Positions 46,063 to 58,394 are shown, numbered from the stretch's first letter. The stretch is 64,000 nucleotides of DNA from Methyloradius palustris (GCF_019703875.1 NZ_AP024110.1:2666001-2730000); one strand, 5' to 3'. Numbers and translations are program-made. Notes: generated by a model from the sequence alone, not told the origin.

Positions 46063-48715
46063 CGCGTGGGGTTTGTAAAAACCTTTCGAATTCAACGGCT
46101 GGTATTGGTTTTGAAAATAAATACCCTTGGGCATAGTCACAATTAATTTTCTTGAGCAACTCCTCCTGCTCCTTGGTCTCTACACCTTCTGCGACGACTT
46201 TAATGCCTAGCCTATGAGCCATCAGCACAATGGCCTCACAAAGATGCAAATCTCTTGGGTCGAACACTAAATTACGGACGAAGGAAATGTCGATCTTAAG
46301 ATAATCCACATTGAATTTCTTAAGGTAGGCTAAGGATGAATATCCAGTGCCAAAATCATCTATGGATACTTGAACACCCGAATCTCGAAACGATAGTAGT
46401 TTTTCAATGATATTGGCTTCTGTGTTCATCAGCAGCCCTTCAGTGATTTCAATGATGATTCCACTACCAGCTACGTCAGCTTCGCGCAAACAATCCTTCC
46501 AATAATCACTGGCTTTATTCTCAGCCCTGAACTCAAGAGGTGACATGTTCACGCTTATTTGGAAGTCTTTCTGAAATGACTCCTTCAGCCTTTTAAGCTG
46601 TTGTATGGATTCGACAAAAACAAATTTTCCAATGGCTTGTATGAGCCCAATTTCTTCAGCGATAGGAATGAATTCTGCTGGACTAACAAACCCGCGAATC
46701 GGATGCTTCCAGCGTATAAGGGCCTCAGCTTTATGAATGTCACCAGTTTGCAAGTCTATAATGGGCTGGTAATAAACTTCAAACTCCCGGAATTCCAGCG
46801 CCTCACGTAAATCTCGCTCCAAGCCTGCACGGAATTGTGTTTGTTTCTGTAATTCGTCAGTAAAAAAGCAATAACACCCTCGCCCTAGATTCTTTGCCGC
46901 GTACATCGCTTGGTCTGCACTTCGCATTAAGTCGGTCATGGTTGATGCGTCTTGGGGATATATCGCTATGCCTATAGTTCCTGATACAAAGGACGCATTA
47001 CCATTAATTATGAAGGGCTCAGAGAGATGATCGATGATGCTTTGTGCTACACGTTTAATATTCGAACTCTCATAACAATCAGTCAGAACCACAGTAAATT
47101 CATCACCGCCGATTCGTGCTAGCGTGTCACCAGATTGAATGCACTGCTGAATGCGCCTTGCCGCTTCTATCAGCAATAAATCCCCCATATCGTGCCCTAG
47201 GGTATCGTTAACTTCTTTGAAGTGATCCAAGTCGATAAATAGTAAAGCCGCAAGACTTGACTGCTTTTCTGCCTTTTTGAACTCAAAATCTAAACGATCT
47301 TGAAAGAGCCTGCGATTAGGCAGTTGAGTCAGTTGGTCATAGTAGGCGTAGGAAAGTATTTCGGTTTCGGCACTTTTTCTTTCGGTGATGTCCATGACTG
47401 CACTGATGAAATACAAAGGTTTCTCAAACTGATCTTTTAATAAACAGACTGAAAGAGAGATCCATATAATTTCCTCATTCTTACGCACGTATTGTTTTTC
47501 AATTGCGTAATCATCATTTTCAGATATGGAGTGGCTATCAAAATCGGGGACAATAAAATCTTGGACAGAGATTGAATGGCTCGACAGTATTTCTTGGCGT
47601 GAACGACCAGTGATTCGGCAAAACTCCTGGTTAACTTGCAGAAACTGCCCATCAACTGATATCTGTGCGATCCCTACCGTTGCATTGTCAAACACAGCAT
47701 GGAAAAGTGATTCGCTTTCTCTCAATAAGCTTTCTGTCCGCTTTCTTAACTGAATTTCTTCTCTTTGCAATTGGTTTGATATCGAGAGCTCGCGTGTGCG
47801 CGATTTCACTTTGGCCACAAGTGAGCGCTGCCAGAGACTTGCAGCAAGCCACGCAATCAACAGCGTGCCTACAAAGATTCCAAAAAACTCAAAGAACCGT
47901 GTCCAATGGTCTTCCTGAGAAGGCATGAACCATTTTTCGCGCAACCTTTCGAAAGTGCCATCGGAGATAGTTAGAGACAGGCCTTCGTTTAATTCTGCGA
48001 GTAATTCATCGTCTCCTTTATGGACTGCAAAACACAAGTCCTGGAAGTGTTCTATTGGCTGACCAACCGTTTTTAGATTGTTCAAAGCAAGCTTGCTGAT
48101 TAGATTCTCTGCAACGAGCTTTTGAACAACCATTGCATCGTATTTGCCCTCACTCAGTCCTTTCAAAGCTATTTCAACGGATTTGGTAGTGACAATGTTT
48201 GTGCTTAACCTGTGTTCTCTAACGTAGTCTTCAGCACTATCCGATTGCATGACAACAATAGTCTTACCCTCTAGATCAGATAATTGTTTGATCGATTCAT
48301 CTTCTTTGCGCGTCACGATAGTGCCGTGCAGGCTCATGTATGGAAAAGTAAAATCAAATGTCTTTTGGCGTTCGGTAGTACGCGCCACGACTGGAAGTAC
48401 CTGAACTCGCCCCTGCTCAAGATCTTCTTTTAATTCAGACCATGCAGAGACTTTAAAATTGACATCACGACCTACATGATGGAGTGCAGCCTGCAGCAAC
48501 TCCACTGAAAACCCATCAGCCTGATTTTTCTTATCAACTTTTGAGAAGGGTGGGTAATCATACTCACTTGCTGATTGAACAATTTGGGGTGTCTCGGTAG
48601 CTGATGTCTGGCTGGCTAAAAGTAGCATCCCCAAAAAAGGAATCAGCAAACGAACAGAGAGTGCGCGAATTGAGCTGGAACTTCTCTGATAAGACTTCAC
48701 TGCGTTGAATACCAA
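46046..48715 (-). CDS. Periplasmic-sensor (SBP) PAS-GGDEF-EAL protein
   Basis: 889-aa membrane protein. Signal/anchor near residues 18-40; an extracytoplasmic amino-acid-binding (SBP_bac_3) domain at about 40-270 (YPPFSKVDKKNQADGFSVEL); membrane helix at about 280-305; PAS at about 335-460; GGDEF at about 460-620 (ARIGGDEFTVVL, intact) but QSGD in the place of the RxxD I-site; EAL at about 630-885 (AEALIRWKHP, DDFGTGYSSL, AEGVET). It should sense a small periplasmic ligand and set c-di-GMP. The start is a TTG at 48715 with weak upstream signals; a GTG at 48700 is possible. The C-terminus FNQP comes from the hemE-tail repeat. Confidence 0.9.
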   Translation of the reverse strand: MVFNAVKSYQRSSSSIRALSVRLLIPFLGMLLLASQTSATETPQIVQSASEYDYPPFSKVDKKNQADGFSVELLQAALHHVGRDVNFKVSAWSELKEDLEQGRVQVLPVVARTTERQKTFDFTFPYMSLHGTIVTRKEDESIKQLSDLEGKTIVVMQSDSAEDYVREHRLSTNIVTTKSVEIALKGLSEGKYDAMVVQKLVAENLISKLALNNLKTVGQPIEHFQDLCFAVHKGDDELLAELNEGLSLTISDGTFERLREKWFMPSQEDHWTRFFEFFGIFVGTLLIAWLAASLWQRSLVAKVKSRTRELSISNQLQREEIQLRKRTESLLRESESLFHAVFDNATVGIAQISVDGQFLQVNQEFCRITGRSRQEILSSHSISVQDFIVPDFDSHSISENDDYAIEKQYVRKNEEIIWISLSVCLLKDQFEKPLYFISAVMDITERKSAETEILSYAYYDQLTQLPNRRLFQDRLDFEFKKAEKQSSLAALLFIDLDHFKEVNDTLGHDMGDLLLIEAARRIQQCIQSGDTLARIGGDEFTVVLTDCYESSNIKRVAQSIIDHLSEPFIINGNASFVSGTIGIAIYPQDASTMTDLMRSADQAMYAAKNLGRGCYCFFTDELQKQTQFRAGLERDLREALEFREFEVYYQPIIDLQTGDIHKAEALIRWKHPIRGFVSPAEFIPIAEEIGLIQAIGKFVFVESIQQLKRLKESFQKDFQISVNMSPLEFRAENKASDYWKDCLREADVAGSGIIIEITEGLLMNTEANIIEKLLSFRDSGVQVSIDDFGTGYSSLAYLKKFNVDYLKIDISFVRNLVFDPRDLHLCEAIVLMAHRLGIKVVAEGVETKEQEELLKKINCDYAQGYLFSKPIPAVEFERFLQTPRAFNQP

Positions 48716-48961
48716 AATTATTAGTGTCCTAAAATTGCAAATTCATGGATAGAGGGCAGAGGCTTAATTCGTGCAGACTGAAATGTCACATATTCTGATT
48801 CATCAAAGAATATAGCAGACTTTAATTGGGCGCTTTGATTGCAATATCACTTATGACAGCTTATGGCAGTTACTCCAGATTGGCTACCAACCCACATCTG
48901 ATTTTAGTGACTATTGAGTTGAATGCGTTCAAGAGAAACGCTTTGATATTCGTAATAACTA

Positions 48962-50023
48962 TTACTTGTGATATTGAGGGCTTATTGAACGTACCGCTTC
49001 AATCATCGCGGCTGCATTTTCTGGTGGCGTAAATTGCGTGATACCGTGCCCCAGATTAAATATATGGCCGTTACCATGGCCATAACTGGCGAGGATGCTG
49101 GCAACTTCTTTCTCAATAGCTTCTGGCGTGCTGAGCAGAATGGCTGGGTCCATATTGCCTTGCAGCGCAACTTGGTTGCCTACGCGCTTGCGGGCTTGGC
49201 CGATGTCGATGGTCCAATCCAGGCCTAGTGCATCTGCACCAATCTCAGCTTGTGCTTCAAGCCAGAGCGCGCCACCTTTGGTAAATACAATGCGGGGAAT
49301 CATACTGCGATTAGCTTCGCGCGTGAGGCCATTGACGATTTTTTGCATATAGTTGAGCGAAAACTCGGTATAGCCATTGTGCGAAAGTGCGCCGCCCCAG
49401 GAATCAAAAATCATCACGGCTTGGGCGCCAGCAGCGATTTGGGCATTCAGGTATTGGGTAACTGTTTGGGCAGTAATGTCCAGAATACGGTGCAGCAAGT
49501 CTGGGCGTGCATAGGCCATTTTCTTGATGGTGAGAAAGTCGGTGCCACCTTTGCCTTCCACCATATAAGTCGCCAGTGTCCACGGGCTGCCAGAGAAGCC
49601 GATCAGCGGTACGCGGCCATCTATGGTCTTACGAATCTGGCTGACCGCATCGAATACGTATTGCAGGCTGCTCATCTCGGGGATTGCCAGCTTTAGGATA
49701 TCAGCCTCATCACGTAGCGTACGCTCAAACTTGGGGCCTTCGCCTTCTTCAAAATACAAGCCCAGACCCATGGCATCTGGCACGGTGAGAATATCTGAGA
49801 ACAAAATGGCAGCATCTAGCGGATAGCGATCTAGCGGCTGCATGGTGACTTCAGTAGCGAAGTTCGGATTTTTGCACAGGTCAAGAAAACTGCCTGCTGT
49901 TTTGCGGCTGGCACGATACTCTGGCAGATAACGGCCTGCCTGACGCATCATCCACACAGGGGTGTAGTCGGTAGGCTGGCGCATCAGCGCTTTTAAAAAA
50001 GTATCGTTTTTGAGTTGAGACAT
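48962..50023 (-). CDS. hemE: Uroporphyrinogen decarboxylase
   Basis: 353-aa haem-pathway enzyme that decarboxylates uroporphyrinogen III to coproporphyrinogen [19 protein letters not shown] (Arg/Asp site) near residue 20, then [10 protein letters not shown] near 66 and [16 protein letters not shown] near 138 are clear family signatures. Start ATG at 50023 (MSQLKNDTF); an ATG further upstream would add 16 poor residues. Its last 10 codons are duplicated 2.9 kb downstream. Lies 66 bp after gltD on the same strand. Confidence 0.96.
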   Translation of the reverse strand: MSQLKNDTFLKALMRQPTDYTPVWMMRQAGRYLPEYRASRKTAGSFLDLCKNPNFATEVTMQPLDRYPLDAAILFSDILTVPDAMGLGLYFEEGEGPKFERTLRDEADILKLAIPEMSSLQYVFDAVSQIRKTIDGRVPLIGFSGSPWTLATYMVEGKGGTDFLTIKKMAYARPDLLHRILDITAQTVTQYLNAQIAAGAQAVMIFDSWGGALSHNGYTEFSLNYMQKIVNGLTREANRSMIPRIVFTKGGALWLEAQAEIGADALGLDWTIDIGQARKRVGNQVALQGNMDPAILLSTPEAIEKEVASILASYGHGNGHIFNLGHGITQFTPPENAAAMIEAVRSISPQYHK

Positions 50024-50089
50024 GGATTTGGTCTTATAAAAAATTTGGGGATACAAATGTATCCCCATCATTTCAAGCGATTGCGCTAG

Positions 50090-51517
50090 TTAGCGTGGCA
50101 GCGTGGAAGAGCCCATCAGGAATTCATCGACAGCGCGCGCGCATTGGCGGCCTTCACGAATCGCCCAAACAACCAATGACTGGCCACGGCGCATATCGCC
50201 TGCAGCAAATACCTTGGCTTTGCTGGTGGTATAGCAGCCTTCGCCATCGGTAGTCGCTTTGGCATTGCCGCGATTGTCTTTTTCTACGCCAAAGGCATCT
50301 AGCACTTTTTGCACAGGGCTAACAAAACCCATTGCCAATAAAACTAAATCAGCAGGAATCGTGAATTCAGAGCCTGGGACTTCAATCATCTTGCCGTCTT
50401 TCCACTCTACCTTGGCACCTTTCAGCGCGGTGACTTTACCGTTTTCGCCAATCAACTCTTTAGTGGTGATCGACCAATCACGGTTAGCGCCTTCTTCATG
50501 CGAACTGGATGTACGCATTTTCAGCGGCCAATTAGGCCAGACTAGGTTTTTATCTTCTTTTTCTGGCGGCTGTGGCATCAGCTCAAATTGAGTGATGGAC
50601 AGAGCACCATGACGGTTTGAAGTACCTACGCAATCAGAGCCAGTATCACCGCCACCAATAACGACAACATGCTTGTTGGTCGCCATAATTTGGTTTTCTA
50701 CGCTATCGCCAGCCACTACTTTGTTTTGCGGTGTGAGGAAATCCATAGCGAAATGAACACCATCCAGTTCGCGACCTTTCGCAGGCAAGTCACGTGGATA
50801 TTCAGCACCGCCAGCAAGAATCACTGCATCGTATTCCAGTACCAAGTCTTCAGCAATCACGTTAACGCCTACATGGTGATCCGTACGGAACTCAACTCCT
50901 TCAGCCTTCATCTGTTCCATGCGGCGATCGATATGGCTTTTTTCCATCTTGAAATCAGGAATTCCGTAACGCAACAAACCACCAATGCGGCTTTCTTTTT
51001 CTAGCACAACCACGTTATGGCCCGCACGCGCTAATTGCTGTGCGGCGGCCAAACCAGCAGGGCCAGAACCCACAACGGCGACCTTCTTACCTGTTTTCTT
51101 CACAGGTGGTTGTGGTATTACCCAGTTGTTTTCCCAAGCTTTATCGATAATCGCATGCTCGATGGATTTGATACCAACCGCATCATTATTGATATTCAGC
51201 GTACATGCGGCCTCACAAGGTGCAGGGCAAATACGGCCAGTGAACTCGGGGAAGTTGTTGGTAGAGTGGAGCACATCAATCGCGGCACGCCAATCCTGTT
51301 GATACACCAAGTCATTCCAGTCAGGAATGATGTTGTTGATAGGACAGCCAGTGGTACAAAACGGAATGCCGCAGTCCATGCAGCGTGCACCCTGCGCCTT
51401 AGCCTGATCATCAGACAGGTGCAATACAAACTCTTTGTAGTTTTTAACGCGGTCCGGAACAGGCAAATTAGCCTCAGACAGACGTTCGTACTCTAAAAAC
51501 CCTGTTACTTTACCCAT
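50090..51517 (-). CDS. gltD: Glutamate synthase small subunit GltD
   Basis: 475-aa NADPH-dependent FAD subunit of glutamate synthase, giving electrons to GltB. N-terminal [4Fe-4S] Cys cluster ([24 protein letters not shown]), FAD site [13 protein letters not shown] near 151, NADPH site GGGDTGSDC near 289. AGGAAAA stands before the ATG at 51517. It is 14 bp after gltB, in the usual gltB-gltD order. Confidence 0.97.
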   Translation of the reverse strand: MGKVTGFLEYERLSEANLPVPDRVKNYKEFVLHLSDDQAKAQGARCMDCGIPFCTTGCPINNIIPDWNDLVYQQDWRAAIDVLHSTNNFPEFTGRICPAPCEAACTLNINNDAVGIKSIEHAIIDKAWENNWVIPQPPVKKTGKKVAVVGSGPAGLAAAQQLARAGHNVVVLEKESRIGGLLRYGIPDFKMEKSHIDRRMEQMKAEGVEFRTDHHVGVNVIAEDLVLEYDAVILAGGAEYPRDLPAKGRELDGVHFAMDFLTPQNKVVAGDSVENQIMATNKHVVVIGGGDTGSDCVGTSNRHGALSITQFELMPQPPEKEDKNLVWPNWPLKMRTSSSHEEGANRDWSITTKELIGENGKVTALKGAKVEWKDGKMIEVPGSEFTIPADLVLLAMGFVSPVQKVLDAFGVEKDNRGNAKATTDGEGCYTTSKAKVFAAGDMRRGQSLVVWAIREGRQCARAVDEFLMGSSTLPR

Positions 51518-51531
51518 GTTTCAATTTTCCT

Positions 51532-54500
51532 TTAGGCGGCTTGCTTGCTAGCAGCCGCAGCCATTTCTGTCAGCGCGCGCTTGTATTCGTTTGGCATCAC
51601 CTTCACGAATTTGGCGCGATAGGCAACCCAATCAGCAAGAATCTGCTGAGCACGCGTGCTGCCTGTGTATTCCGCATGTTGTTCAATCAATGTTTTGAGC
51701 GTCACTTCATCAGGCTGGTTCAAGTGTTGCGCAGCAATGACTGAAACACTCTCAGCCGCTTCAACCTTCTCAAGGCTGACCATGCTCATGTTGCAACGTT
51801 TGGCGAACATGCCATCTTCGTCATAGACATAAGCCACGCCACCAGACATCCCTGCTGCGAAGTTGAGACCTGTTTCACCAAGCACAACCACTGTACCACC
51901 CGTCATGTATTCACAACCATGGTTACCCACGCCTTCAACCACGGCGAATGCGCCAGAGTTGCGCACGCAGAAGCGTTCACCTGCCACACCACTGAAGAAG
52001 CTGTAGCCAGAGGTCGCACCATACATCACGGTATTACCAACAATGATGTTTTCATTGGCGACGCCACGGAATGTTTTTGGCGGTTTGATCACGATACGGC
52101 CACCACACAAGCCTTTACCCACATAGTCATTGCCTTCGCCTGTAAGCTCAAAGGTAATACCTTGTGTAAGGAATGCGGCAAAACTCTGGCCTGCAGTGCC
52201 TGTGAGCTTCACCGTAATGGTGTCATTCGGCAACCCTGTACGGCCGTAACGGCTGGCAATCTGGTTAGAAAGCATGGTACCAACCGTGCGGTTAGTGTTG
52301 ACGATAGGCGTTTCTATTACTACTTTTTCGCCAGTTTCCAGCGCAGATTTTGCCTCGGCGATCAGCTTGTTATCCAGTGCTTTTACTAGGCCATGGTCTT
52401 GCTGATCATTATTGCGGCGAGAAACATCTGCACCAACTTTAGGCTGGTGGAATATCTTGGTGAAGTCGAGACCGCTCGCTTTCCAATGGTCAATACCAGC
52501 GCGCATATCGAGCAGGTCTGCACGGCCAATCAAGTCATCAAACTTGCGAATGCCGATAGAAGCCATTAACTCTCGCACTTCTTCAGCAACGAAGAAGAAA
52601 TAATTCACCACATGCTCAGGCTGGCCAGTAAATTTCTGACGAAGAACTGGGTCTTGGGTCGCAACGCCTACTGGACAGGTATTCAGATGGCATTTACGCA
52701 TCATGATACAGCCCTCAACCACCAGCGGCGCGGTAGCGAAACCAAACTCATCTGCACCAAGCAATGCGCCAATCAGTACATCACGGCCTGTTTTCATTTG
52801 GCCATCGACCTGCACCACAACCCGGCCACGCAACTGGTTAAGCACCAATGTTTGCTGGGTTTCAGCTAAGCCAAGTTCCCACGGTGTGCCCGCATGTTTA
52901 ACTGATGAAATAGGCGATGCACCTGTACCGCCGTCATGGCCCGCAACCACGATATGGTCAGACTTCGCTTTGGCAACACCTGCCGCAACAGTACCGATAC
53001 CCGTTTCGGATACCAGTTTCACAGAGATCGAAGCTTTAGGATTCGCGTTCTTCAAATCGTGAATCAGCTGTGCCAGATCTTCAATCGAGTAAATATCATG
53101 ATGTGGAGGTGGCGAGATTAGCCCTACCCCAGGCACGGAAAAACGCAATTGTGCAATGTATGCGCTGACCTTATGGCCAGGTAATTGACCACCCTCACCA
53201 GGCTTGGCACCTTGCGCCATCTTGATCTGAATCTGGTCGGCATTGGCCAGGTATTCAGCTGTAACACCAAAGCGGCCAGAAGCCACTTGTTTGATGCTGG
53301 AGCGCATGGAATCGCCCGATTTAAGCGGAATATCTTTTTCAATATGCGACTTGCCAATGACGTCAGCCATCGTGGTATCCGTAGTAACGCGGACGAAGCG
53401 TTTTGGATCTTCTCCGCCCTCGCCTGTATTTGAACGGCCGCCGATACGGTTCATGGCAATGGCTAACGTTGCGTGGGCTTCGGTTGAAATAGAACCGAGC
53501 GACATTGCGCCAGTTGCAAAACGTTTAACAATGGCTGCTGCTGACTCAACTTCTTCCAATGGCACTGGCGCACCAGCTGCCTTGATTTCAAATAAACCGC
53601 GCAAAGTCAGATGACGCTTGGTTTGGTCATTGATTAGCTTGGCATATTCTTTATAGGTACTGGCACTGTTGGTACGGGTTGCATGCTGTAGTTTGGCAAT
53701 GGAGTCTGGCGTCCACATATGCTCTTCGCCACGTACGCGGAAAGCGTATTCACCGCCAGCATCCAGTGCATTAGCCAATACAGGGTCATTGCCGAAAGCA
53801 GAGTTGTGCAAGCGCAGGCTTTCTTCAGACACTTCGTTAAGGCCTATGCCTTCAATACTTGATGTCGTGCCGGTAAAGTATTTTTCAATAAACGCGCTAT
53901 TAAGACCAATCGCCTCAAAAATCTGGCCACCACAGTAGGATTGATAGGTAGAAATACCCATCTTCGACATGACTTTATGAAGGCCCTTGCCAATCGCTTT
54001 TACAAATTTCTTGTAGCCTTCGTAAACATCGGTCTTGGCTTCGATCGACATTTGTTCTATGGTCTGGAAAGCCAGCCAAGGACAGATCGCCTCAGCACCA
54101 TAACCACCGAGTAAGGCAAAGTGATGGACTTCACGCGCAGAGCCTGTATCAACCACCAAGCCAGTACTTGTGCGTAAACCAGCACGCACCAATGATTGGT
54201 GCGTAGCAGAACAGGCTAACAACGCAGGGATAGCGATACGGTCAGCGCTAACATTTCTATCAGACAAAATCAGCAGGTTAAACCCGTTATGTACCGCGTC
54301 TGCAGCGGCTTTATTGATTGCCTCAACAGCGGCGGCCATGCCTTGCTTACCTTGCGCAAACGGATAAGTAATATCCAGTGTTAGCGCACGATAACGGCCT
54401 TGTGTCAGGGTATCAATGGCTTTCAGTTGCTCAAGTTCATCCAGCGTTAATACTGGCTGGCTGGCTTCAAGACGAATTGGCGGATTGGTTTCGTTGATGC

Positions 54501-56199
54501 CTAGCAAGTTAGGCTTGGGGCCAATGAAGGTCACCAGCGACATCACCAACTCTTCACGAATCGGGTCAATCGGCGGATTAGTTACTTGCGCAAACAGTTG
54601 CTTGAAATAGTTGTAGATCACCTTTGGTTTGCTCGAAAGCACAGGCAGGGCACTATCGTTGCCCATAGAGCCAGCACCTTCTTCGCCATTGCTCACCATA
54701 GGCTGCAGAATAAATTTAATGTCTTCTTGCGTGTAACCAAAGGCTTGTTGCAGATCAAGCAAACTGGCGTTTAGCTCAAGCGAGCCATCTTTACTTGAGT
54801 TATCTATTTTTGCGAGATCGCCCAGGAAATAACGGGATTTTTCGATCCATTCCTTGTAAGGCTTGGCTTGTGCCAGTTGCTGTTTGACTTCGGCATCATC
54901 AATGATGCGGCCTTGCTCCATATCGATCAGCAACATCTTGCCAGGCTGCAAACGCCATTTCTTGACGATTTTTTCTTGTGGAAATGTCAGCACGCCCATT
55001 TCAGAGGCCATCATCACGTGGTCGTCGTCTGTCACCAGATAACGTGCAGGGCGCAAACCGTTACGATCCAGCGTAGCGCCTATCATGCGGCCATCGGTGA
55101 ATGCAACGGCAGCTGGGCCATCCCATGGTTCCATCAGGGCAGCGTGGTATTCGTAGAATGCGCGACGCTCTTCATCCATCAGGGTGTTGCTGCTCCAAGC
55201 TTCTGGAATCAGCATCATCATAGCGTGCGGCAGTGAGTAACCACCAGCCACTAGCAATTCAAGGGCATTGTCGAACGCGGCAGAATCAGACTGGTCCTCG
55301 GCAATCAATGGCCAGACCTTTTCTAAGTCTTCGCCGATTAATTCAGAACGCATGGCAGCATGGCGTGCTGCCATCCAGTTGACGTTACCTTGCATGGTAT
55401 TGATTTCGCCATTGTGGGCGATCATGCGGAATGGATGGGCTAATTCCCAAGCTGGGAAAGTATTGGTTGAGAAGCGTTGATGCACCAACGCCAGCGCTGA
55501 CACCATGGTTTCGTCTTGTAAATCTTTGTAGTAAATACCCACCTCATTCGCTAGCAGCATGCCCTTATAGACGATGGTCTTGCTGGACAAGGAAGGGATA
55601 TAAAACTGACTGCTGTCATCCAGTTTCAATGCACGAACAGCATGTTCAATACGTTTGCGGATGACAAACAGCTTGCGCTCGAAAGCGGCCTGATCGGCAG
55701 TCTGCTCGCCTTTTGCAATCAAAGCCTGACGCATGACGGGCTCTACATCGCGAGCAGCATCCGCAATATTGCTGTTATCACGCGGTACATCACGCCAGCC
55801 TAAAAAGACTTGAGATTCTTCATGAACAATTCGGGTAATGATGGATTCGCAAGCAATACGACCATTCAACGATTGCGGCAAGAACACCGTGCCACAAGCG
55901 TATGCACCAACGGCTGGTAATGTAATGCCGAGCTTGGTCGCTTCTTTGCGGAAAAACGCATCGGGCAACTGAATCAAAATACCAGCGCCATCCCCCAACT
56001 TAGGGTCATAACCTGTTGCGCCACGATGGGTAAGATTGGCCAGAATCTGTAAACCCTGACGCACTATATTGTGGCTTTTAACGCCTTTAATGTGGGCAAT
56101 AAACCCTACGCCGCAAGCATCATGCTCATTGGAAGGGTTATATAAACCTTGCTTGGCGGGGTTGTTAAGCGTTTCTGGTGAATTTACTTGCGTTACCAA
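51532..56199 (-). CDS. gltB: Glutamate synthase large subunit GltB
   Basis: 1555-aa subunit that makes glutamate from glutamine and 2-oxoglutarate. Propeptide of about 28 residues, then catalytic Cys29 in [11 protein letters not shown] for the Ntn glutaminase; central domain; FMN synthase domain with [10 protein letters not shown] and the [3Fe-4S] Cys cluster [16 protein letters not shown]-terminal GXGXG beta-helix. The start is a TTG at 56199 with GGAGA 8 nt before it; no ATG fits. A stem-loop (56226-56249) lies in its leader. Confidence 0.97.
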   Translation of the reverse strand: MVTQVNSPETLNNPAKQGLYNPSNEHDACGVGFIAHIKGVKSHNIVRQGLQILANLTHRGATGYDPKLGDGAGILIQLPDAFFRKEATKLGITLPAVGAYACGTVFLPQSLNGRIACESIITRIVHEESQVFLGWRDVPRDNSNIADAARDVEPVMRQALIAKGEQTADQAAFERKLFVIRKRIEHAVRALKLDDSSQFYIPSLSSKTIVYKGMLLANEVGIYYKDLQDETMVSALALVHQRFSTNTFPAWELAHPFRMIAHNGEINTMQGNVNWMAARHAAMRSELIGEDLEKVWPLIAEDQSDSAAFDNALELLVAGGYSLPHAMMMLIPEAWSSNTLMDEERRAFYEYHAALMEPWDGPAAVAFTDGRMIGATLDRNGLRPARYLVTDDDHVMMASEMGVLTFPQEKIVKKWRLQPGKMLLIDMEQGRIIDDAEVKQQLAQAKPYKEWIEKSRYFLGDLAKIDNSSKDGSLELNASLLDLQQAFGYTQEDIKFILQPMVSNGEEGAGSMGNDSALPVLSSKPKVIYNYFKQLFAQVTNPPIDPIREELVMSLVTFIGPKPNLLGINETNPPIRLEASQPVLTLDELEQLKAIDTLTQGRYRALTLDITYPFAQGKQGMAAAVEAINKAAADAVHNGFNLLILSDRNVSADRIAIPALLACSATHQSLVRAGLRTSTGLVVDTGSAREVHHFALLGGYGAEAICPWLAFQTIEQMSIEAKTDVYEGYKKFVKAIGKGLHKVMSKMGISTYQSYCGGQIFEAIGLNSAFIEKYFTGTTSSIEGIGLNEVSEESLRLHNSAFGNDPVLANALDAGGEYAFRVRGEEHMWTPDSIAKLQHATRTNSASTYKEYAKLINDQTKRHLTLRGLFEIKAAGAPVPLEEVESAAAIVKRFATGAMSLGSISTEAHATLAIAMNRIGGRSNTGEGGEDPKRFVRVTTDTTMADVIGKSHIEKDIPLKSGDSMRSSIKQVASGRFGVTAEYLANADQIQIKMAQGAKPGEGGQLPGHKVSAYIAQLRFSVPGVGLISPPPHHDIYSIEDLAQLIHDLKNANPKASISVKLVSETGIGTVAAGVAKAKSDHIVVAGHDGGTGASPISSVKHAGTPWELGLAETQQTLVLNQLRGRVVVQVDGQMKTGRDVLIGALLGADEFGFATAPLVVEGCIMMRKCHLNTCPVGVATQDPVLRQKFTGQPEHVVNYFFFVAEEVRELMASIGIRKFDDLIGRADLLDMRAGIDHWKASGLDFTKIFHQPKVGADVSRRNNDQQDHGLVKALDNKLIAEAKSALETGEKVVIETPIVNTNRTVGTMLSNQIASRYGRTGLPNDTITVKLTGTAGQSFAAFLTQGITFELTGEGNDYVGKGLCGGRIVIKPPKTFRGVANENIIVGNTVMYGATSGYSFFSGVAGERFCVRNSGAFAVVEGVGNHGCEYMTGGTVVVLGETGLNFAAGMSGGVAYVYDEDGMFAKRCNMSMVSLEKVEAAESVSVIAAQHLNQPDEVTLKTLIEQHAEYTGSTRAQQILADWVAYRAKFVKVMPNEYKRALTEMAAAASKQAA

Positions 56200-56225
56200 A
56201 CTATCATCTCCATCTGCTTGCTCAT

Positions 56226-56249
56226 GCTTCTAACCTAGTGATTAGAAGC
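56226..56249. promoter_or_regulatory. Stem-loop in the gltB leader
   Basis: GCTTCTAA / TTAGAAGC, perfect 8-bp arms, 8-nt loop, 26 bp upstream of the gltB TTG start. It may be an operator or an RNA hairpin near the ribosome-binding site. Confidence 0.4.
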
Positions 56250-56436
56250 GTTAATTGCCATCTAGATTACTGTAAGTATCTAGCCACAAATTTTAAAGGG
56301 GAACCTGCGATATTACCGTTAAAGGGTTCTAAGTTCAATAACATAGAGCAAAAATCATACGAGCTTTGGCTAGCCCAGCAAATCTAATTCAGGCTGACTA
56401 ATTTGTGTTGGATTTAGTTTGGATTTAAATACGCAA

Positions 56437-57741
56437 TTACTTTCGCAAAGCTGAGAATGCTTGGCTAGCCGCTTCAATAGTGCCTGCCAGCTCATCAGCA
56501 CCGTGCGCCGCTGATACAAAACCAGCCTCAAACGCAGAAGGACCGAGGTAGATACCAGCATCCAGCATGCTGTGAAAAAACTGGTTGAAAGCTTCTTTAT
56601 CAGTCGCCATGACTTCATCAAAGCTGGTAGGCACTTGCTCACTAAAGTAAATACCAAACATGCCACCTATGCTTTGTGCGCTGAACGGGATGCCGTGCTG
56701 ATGCGCTGCCTGCTTAAGACCATCCATCAACGCTTTGGTAGTTGCGCTTAGCTTTTCGTAAAACCCAGGAGCTTGCACCAACTTCAATGTCGCCAAGCCA
56801 GCAGCCACTGCGACCGGGTTGCCCGAAAGCGTACCCGCCTGATAGACAGGGCCAACTGGAGCAAGACATTGCATAATGTCTGCACGGCCGCCGAATGCGC
56901 CGACTGGCAAGCCGCCACCGATGACTTTGCCTAGCGTGGTCATGTCAGGCTTGATGTTGTAATAGGCTTGCGCGCCGCCCAAAGCCACACGGAAGCCTGT
57001 CATCACTTCATCAAATATCAAGACCGCTCCATGCTTGGTGCACTGCGCACGCATGCTTTCAAGAAAGCCAGGCACTGGTGCAACGAGATTCATATTACCC
57101 ACCACAGGCTCAACGATGACACAGGCAATCTGGTCACCAATTTCCGCAAACAATGTCTCCAATGCGGCAATGTCGTTGTAGGGTAAGGTGAGGGTATGCG
57201 CTGCGACTTCGGCAGGCACGCCAGCCGAACTTGGTGTACCCAAAGTCAGCAAACCCGAGCCGGCCTTAACAAGCAACGCATCCGCATGGCCGTGATAACA
57301 GCCTTCAAACTTCAGTATCTTGTTGCGCCCAGTAAAACCACGTGCCACGCGAATCGCACTCATGGTGGCTTCTGTACCACTACTGACCAAACGTACCTGC
57401 TCCATGCTTGGCACCAGCGTAGTGATGGTCTCTGCCATTTCCAATTCACGTGCCGTAGGTGCGCCGAAAGACAGGCTGTTACCAGCGACTTCGCGCACAG
57501 CGGCAATCACTTCAGGATGCGCATGTCCAAGCACCATCGGCCCCCATGAGCCTATGTAATCGATATAGCTTTTGTCATCCTCATCCCATAGCCATGCACC
57601 TTGGCCGCGCTTGAAAAAAATGGGCGTGCCGCCCACCGACTTGAACGCACGTACTGGCGAATTCACGCCGCCCGGAATGAGTTTTTGCGAGCGTTCAAAT
57701 AACTGCTGGTTTCTTGAGGTAGGTTTGATGGTTGTTGTCAT
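56437..57741 (-). CDS. hemL: Glutamate-1-semialdehyde 2,1-aminomutase
   Basis: 434-aa PLP enzyme in the C5 haem pathway, turning glutamate-1-semialdehyde into 5-aminolevulinate. [18 protein letters not shown] near residue 23, [14 protein letters not shown] near 60, [10 protein letters not shown] near 243 and the PLP-binding Lys in [17 protein letters not shown] near 267. Start ATG at 57741 overlaps the thiE stop (ATGA). Transcribed after thiD and thiE. Confidence 0.97.
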   Translation of the reverse strand: MTTTIKPTSRNQQLFERSQKLIPGGVNSPVRAFKSVGGTPIFFKRGQGAWLWDEDDKSYIDYIGSWGPMVLGHAHPEVIAAVREVAGNSLSFGAPTARELEMAETITTLVPSMEQVRLVSSGTEATMSAIRVARGFTGRNKILKFEGCYHGHADALLVKAGSGLLTLGTPSSAGVPAEVAAHTLTLPYNDIAALETLFAEIGDQIACVIVEPVVGNMNLVAPVPGFLESMRAQCTKHGAVLIFDEVMTGFRVALGGAQAYYNIKPDMTTLGKVIGGGLPVGAFGGRADIMQCLAPVGPVYQAGTLSGNPVAVAAGLATLKLVQAPGFYEKLSATTKALMDGLKQAAHQHGIPFSAQSIGGMFGIYFSEQVPTSFDEVMATDKEAFNQFFHSMLDAGIYLGPSAFEAGFVSAAHGADELAGTIEAASQAFSALRK

Positions 57742-58394
57742 ATTGGTTGACCAAATAATTGCGTAAATTGTTGGGTAGTTTTTTGTATAGCTTGAGCATC
57801 GCCAGCGCTGCCATCAGACACATTCCAAAGCGCACCAATGACGGCAATCGCATCGGCACCCGCCTGAATAACGGATGGCGCATTCTCAAGCGTAATACCG
57901 CCAATGGCGACGATAGGCAGATCAAGCACCTGCTTGGCCTGCGTAAACAGTTTTAAATCGGCTTTGGGTGCATTCGGCTTGGTACCTGAAACAAAACAGG
58001 CGCCAAAAGCCACGTAATCAACACCGTTTTGTGCAGCGAACTGCGCAATCTCGAGGCGGTTATAGCAGGAAGCACCAATGATCTTATCCTCGCCCAGCTT
58101 CTTGCGAGCATCCCGCAAGTTGCCATCGCTAGCACCAAGATGCACACCATCGGCATCTATTTTCAGCGCCAATTCAACGTCATCATTGATGATCAGGGGC
58201 ACGTTGTATTCGCGGCAAAGCAGCAATAACGCTTCTGCCTGCTCGGCTGCCAGTTGTTTGCTGGCTGTTTTGTTGCGGTACTGCAATACATTGATACCTG
58301 CACTCAAGGCAGCTTTGGCGTTGCTCAGCAGGTGTTCGGTATTGGCTTCATCTGCTGTGACGGCATACAGGCCTTTAATCTTTTTCGACTTCAT
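57738..58394 (-). CDS. thiE: Thiamine-phosphate synthase ThiE
   Basis: 218-aa enzyme that joins hydroxymethylpyrimidine-PP and thiazole phosphate to form thiamine phosphate. KGLYAVT near residue 6, LQYRNKTAS near 37, [10 protein letters not shown] near 87, IIGASCYN near 108, and glycine-rich phosphate-loop [11 protein letters not shown] near 164. The start is the ATG at 58394 because the first 22 residues of the longer frame fall within thiD and look non-coding. It overlaps thiD by 20 bp and hemL by 4 bp. Confidence 0.95.
   Translation of the reverse strand: MKSKKIKGLYAVTADEANTEHLLSNAKAALSAGINVLQYRNKTASKQLAAEQAEALLLLCREYNVPLIINDDVELALKIDADGVHLGASDGNLRDARKKLGEDKIIGASCYNRLEIAQFAAQNGVDYVAFGACFVSGTKPNAPKADLKLFTQAKQVLDLPIVAIGGITLENAPSVIQAGADAIAVIGALWNVSDGSAGDAQAIQKTTQQFTQLFGQPI

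Noticed and set aside
46030..48991. Full mobile element carrying the GGDEF-EAL gene
   Set aside because: The flanking repeat suggests insertion, but no transposase, integrase or terminal inverted repeat was found, so I report the repeat only, not an element.
48826..49032. 68-aa plus-strand frame overlapping the hemE 3' end
   Set aside because: About a third of it is antisense to hemE; composition and missing ribosome-binding site suggest chance.
51541..55664. Numerous plus-strand frames opposite gltB
   Set aside because: All are antisense shadows of a highly conserved 1555-aa enzyme; no supporting start signals or domains.
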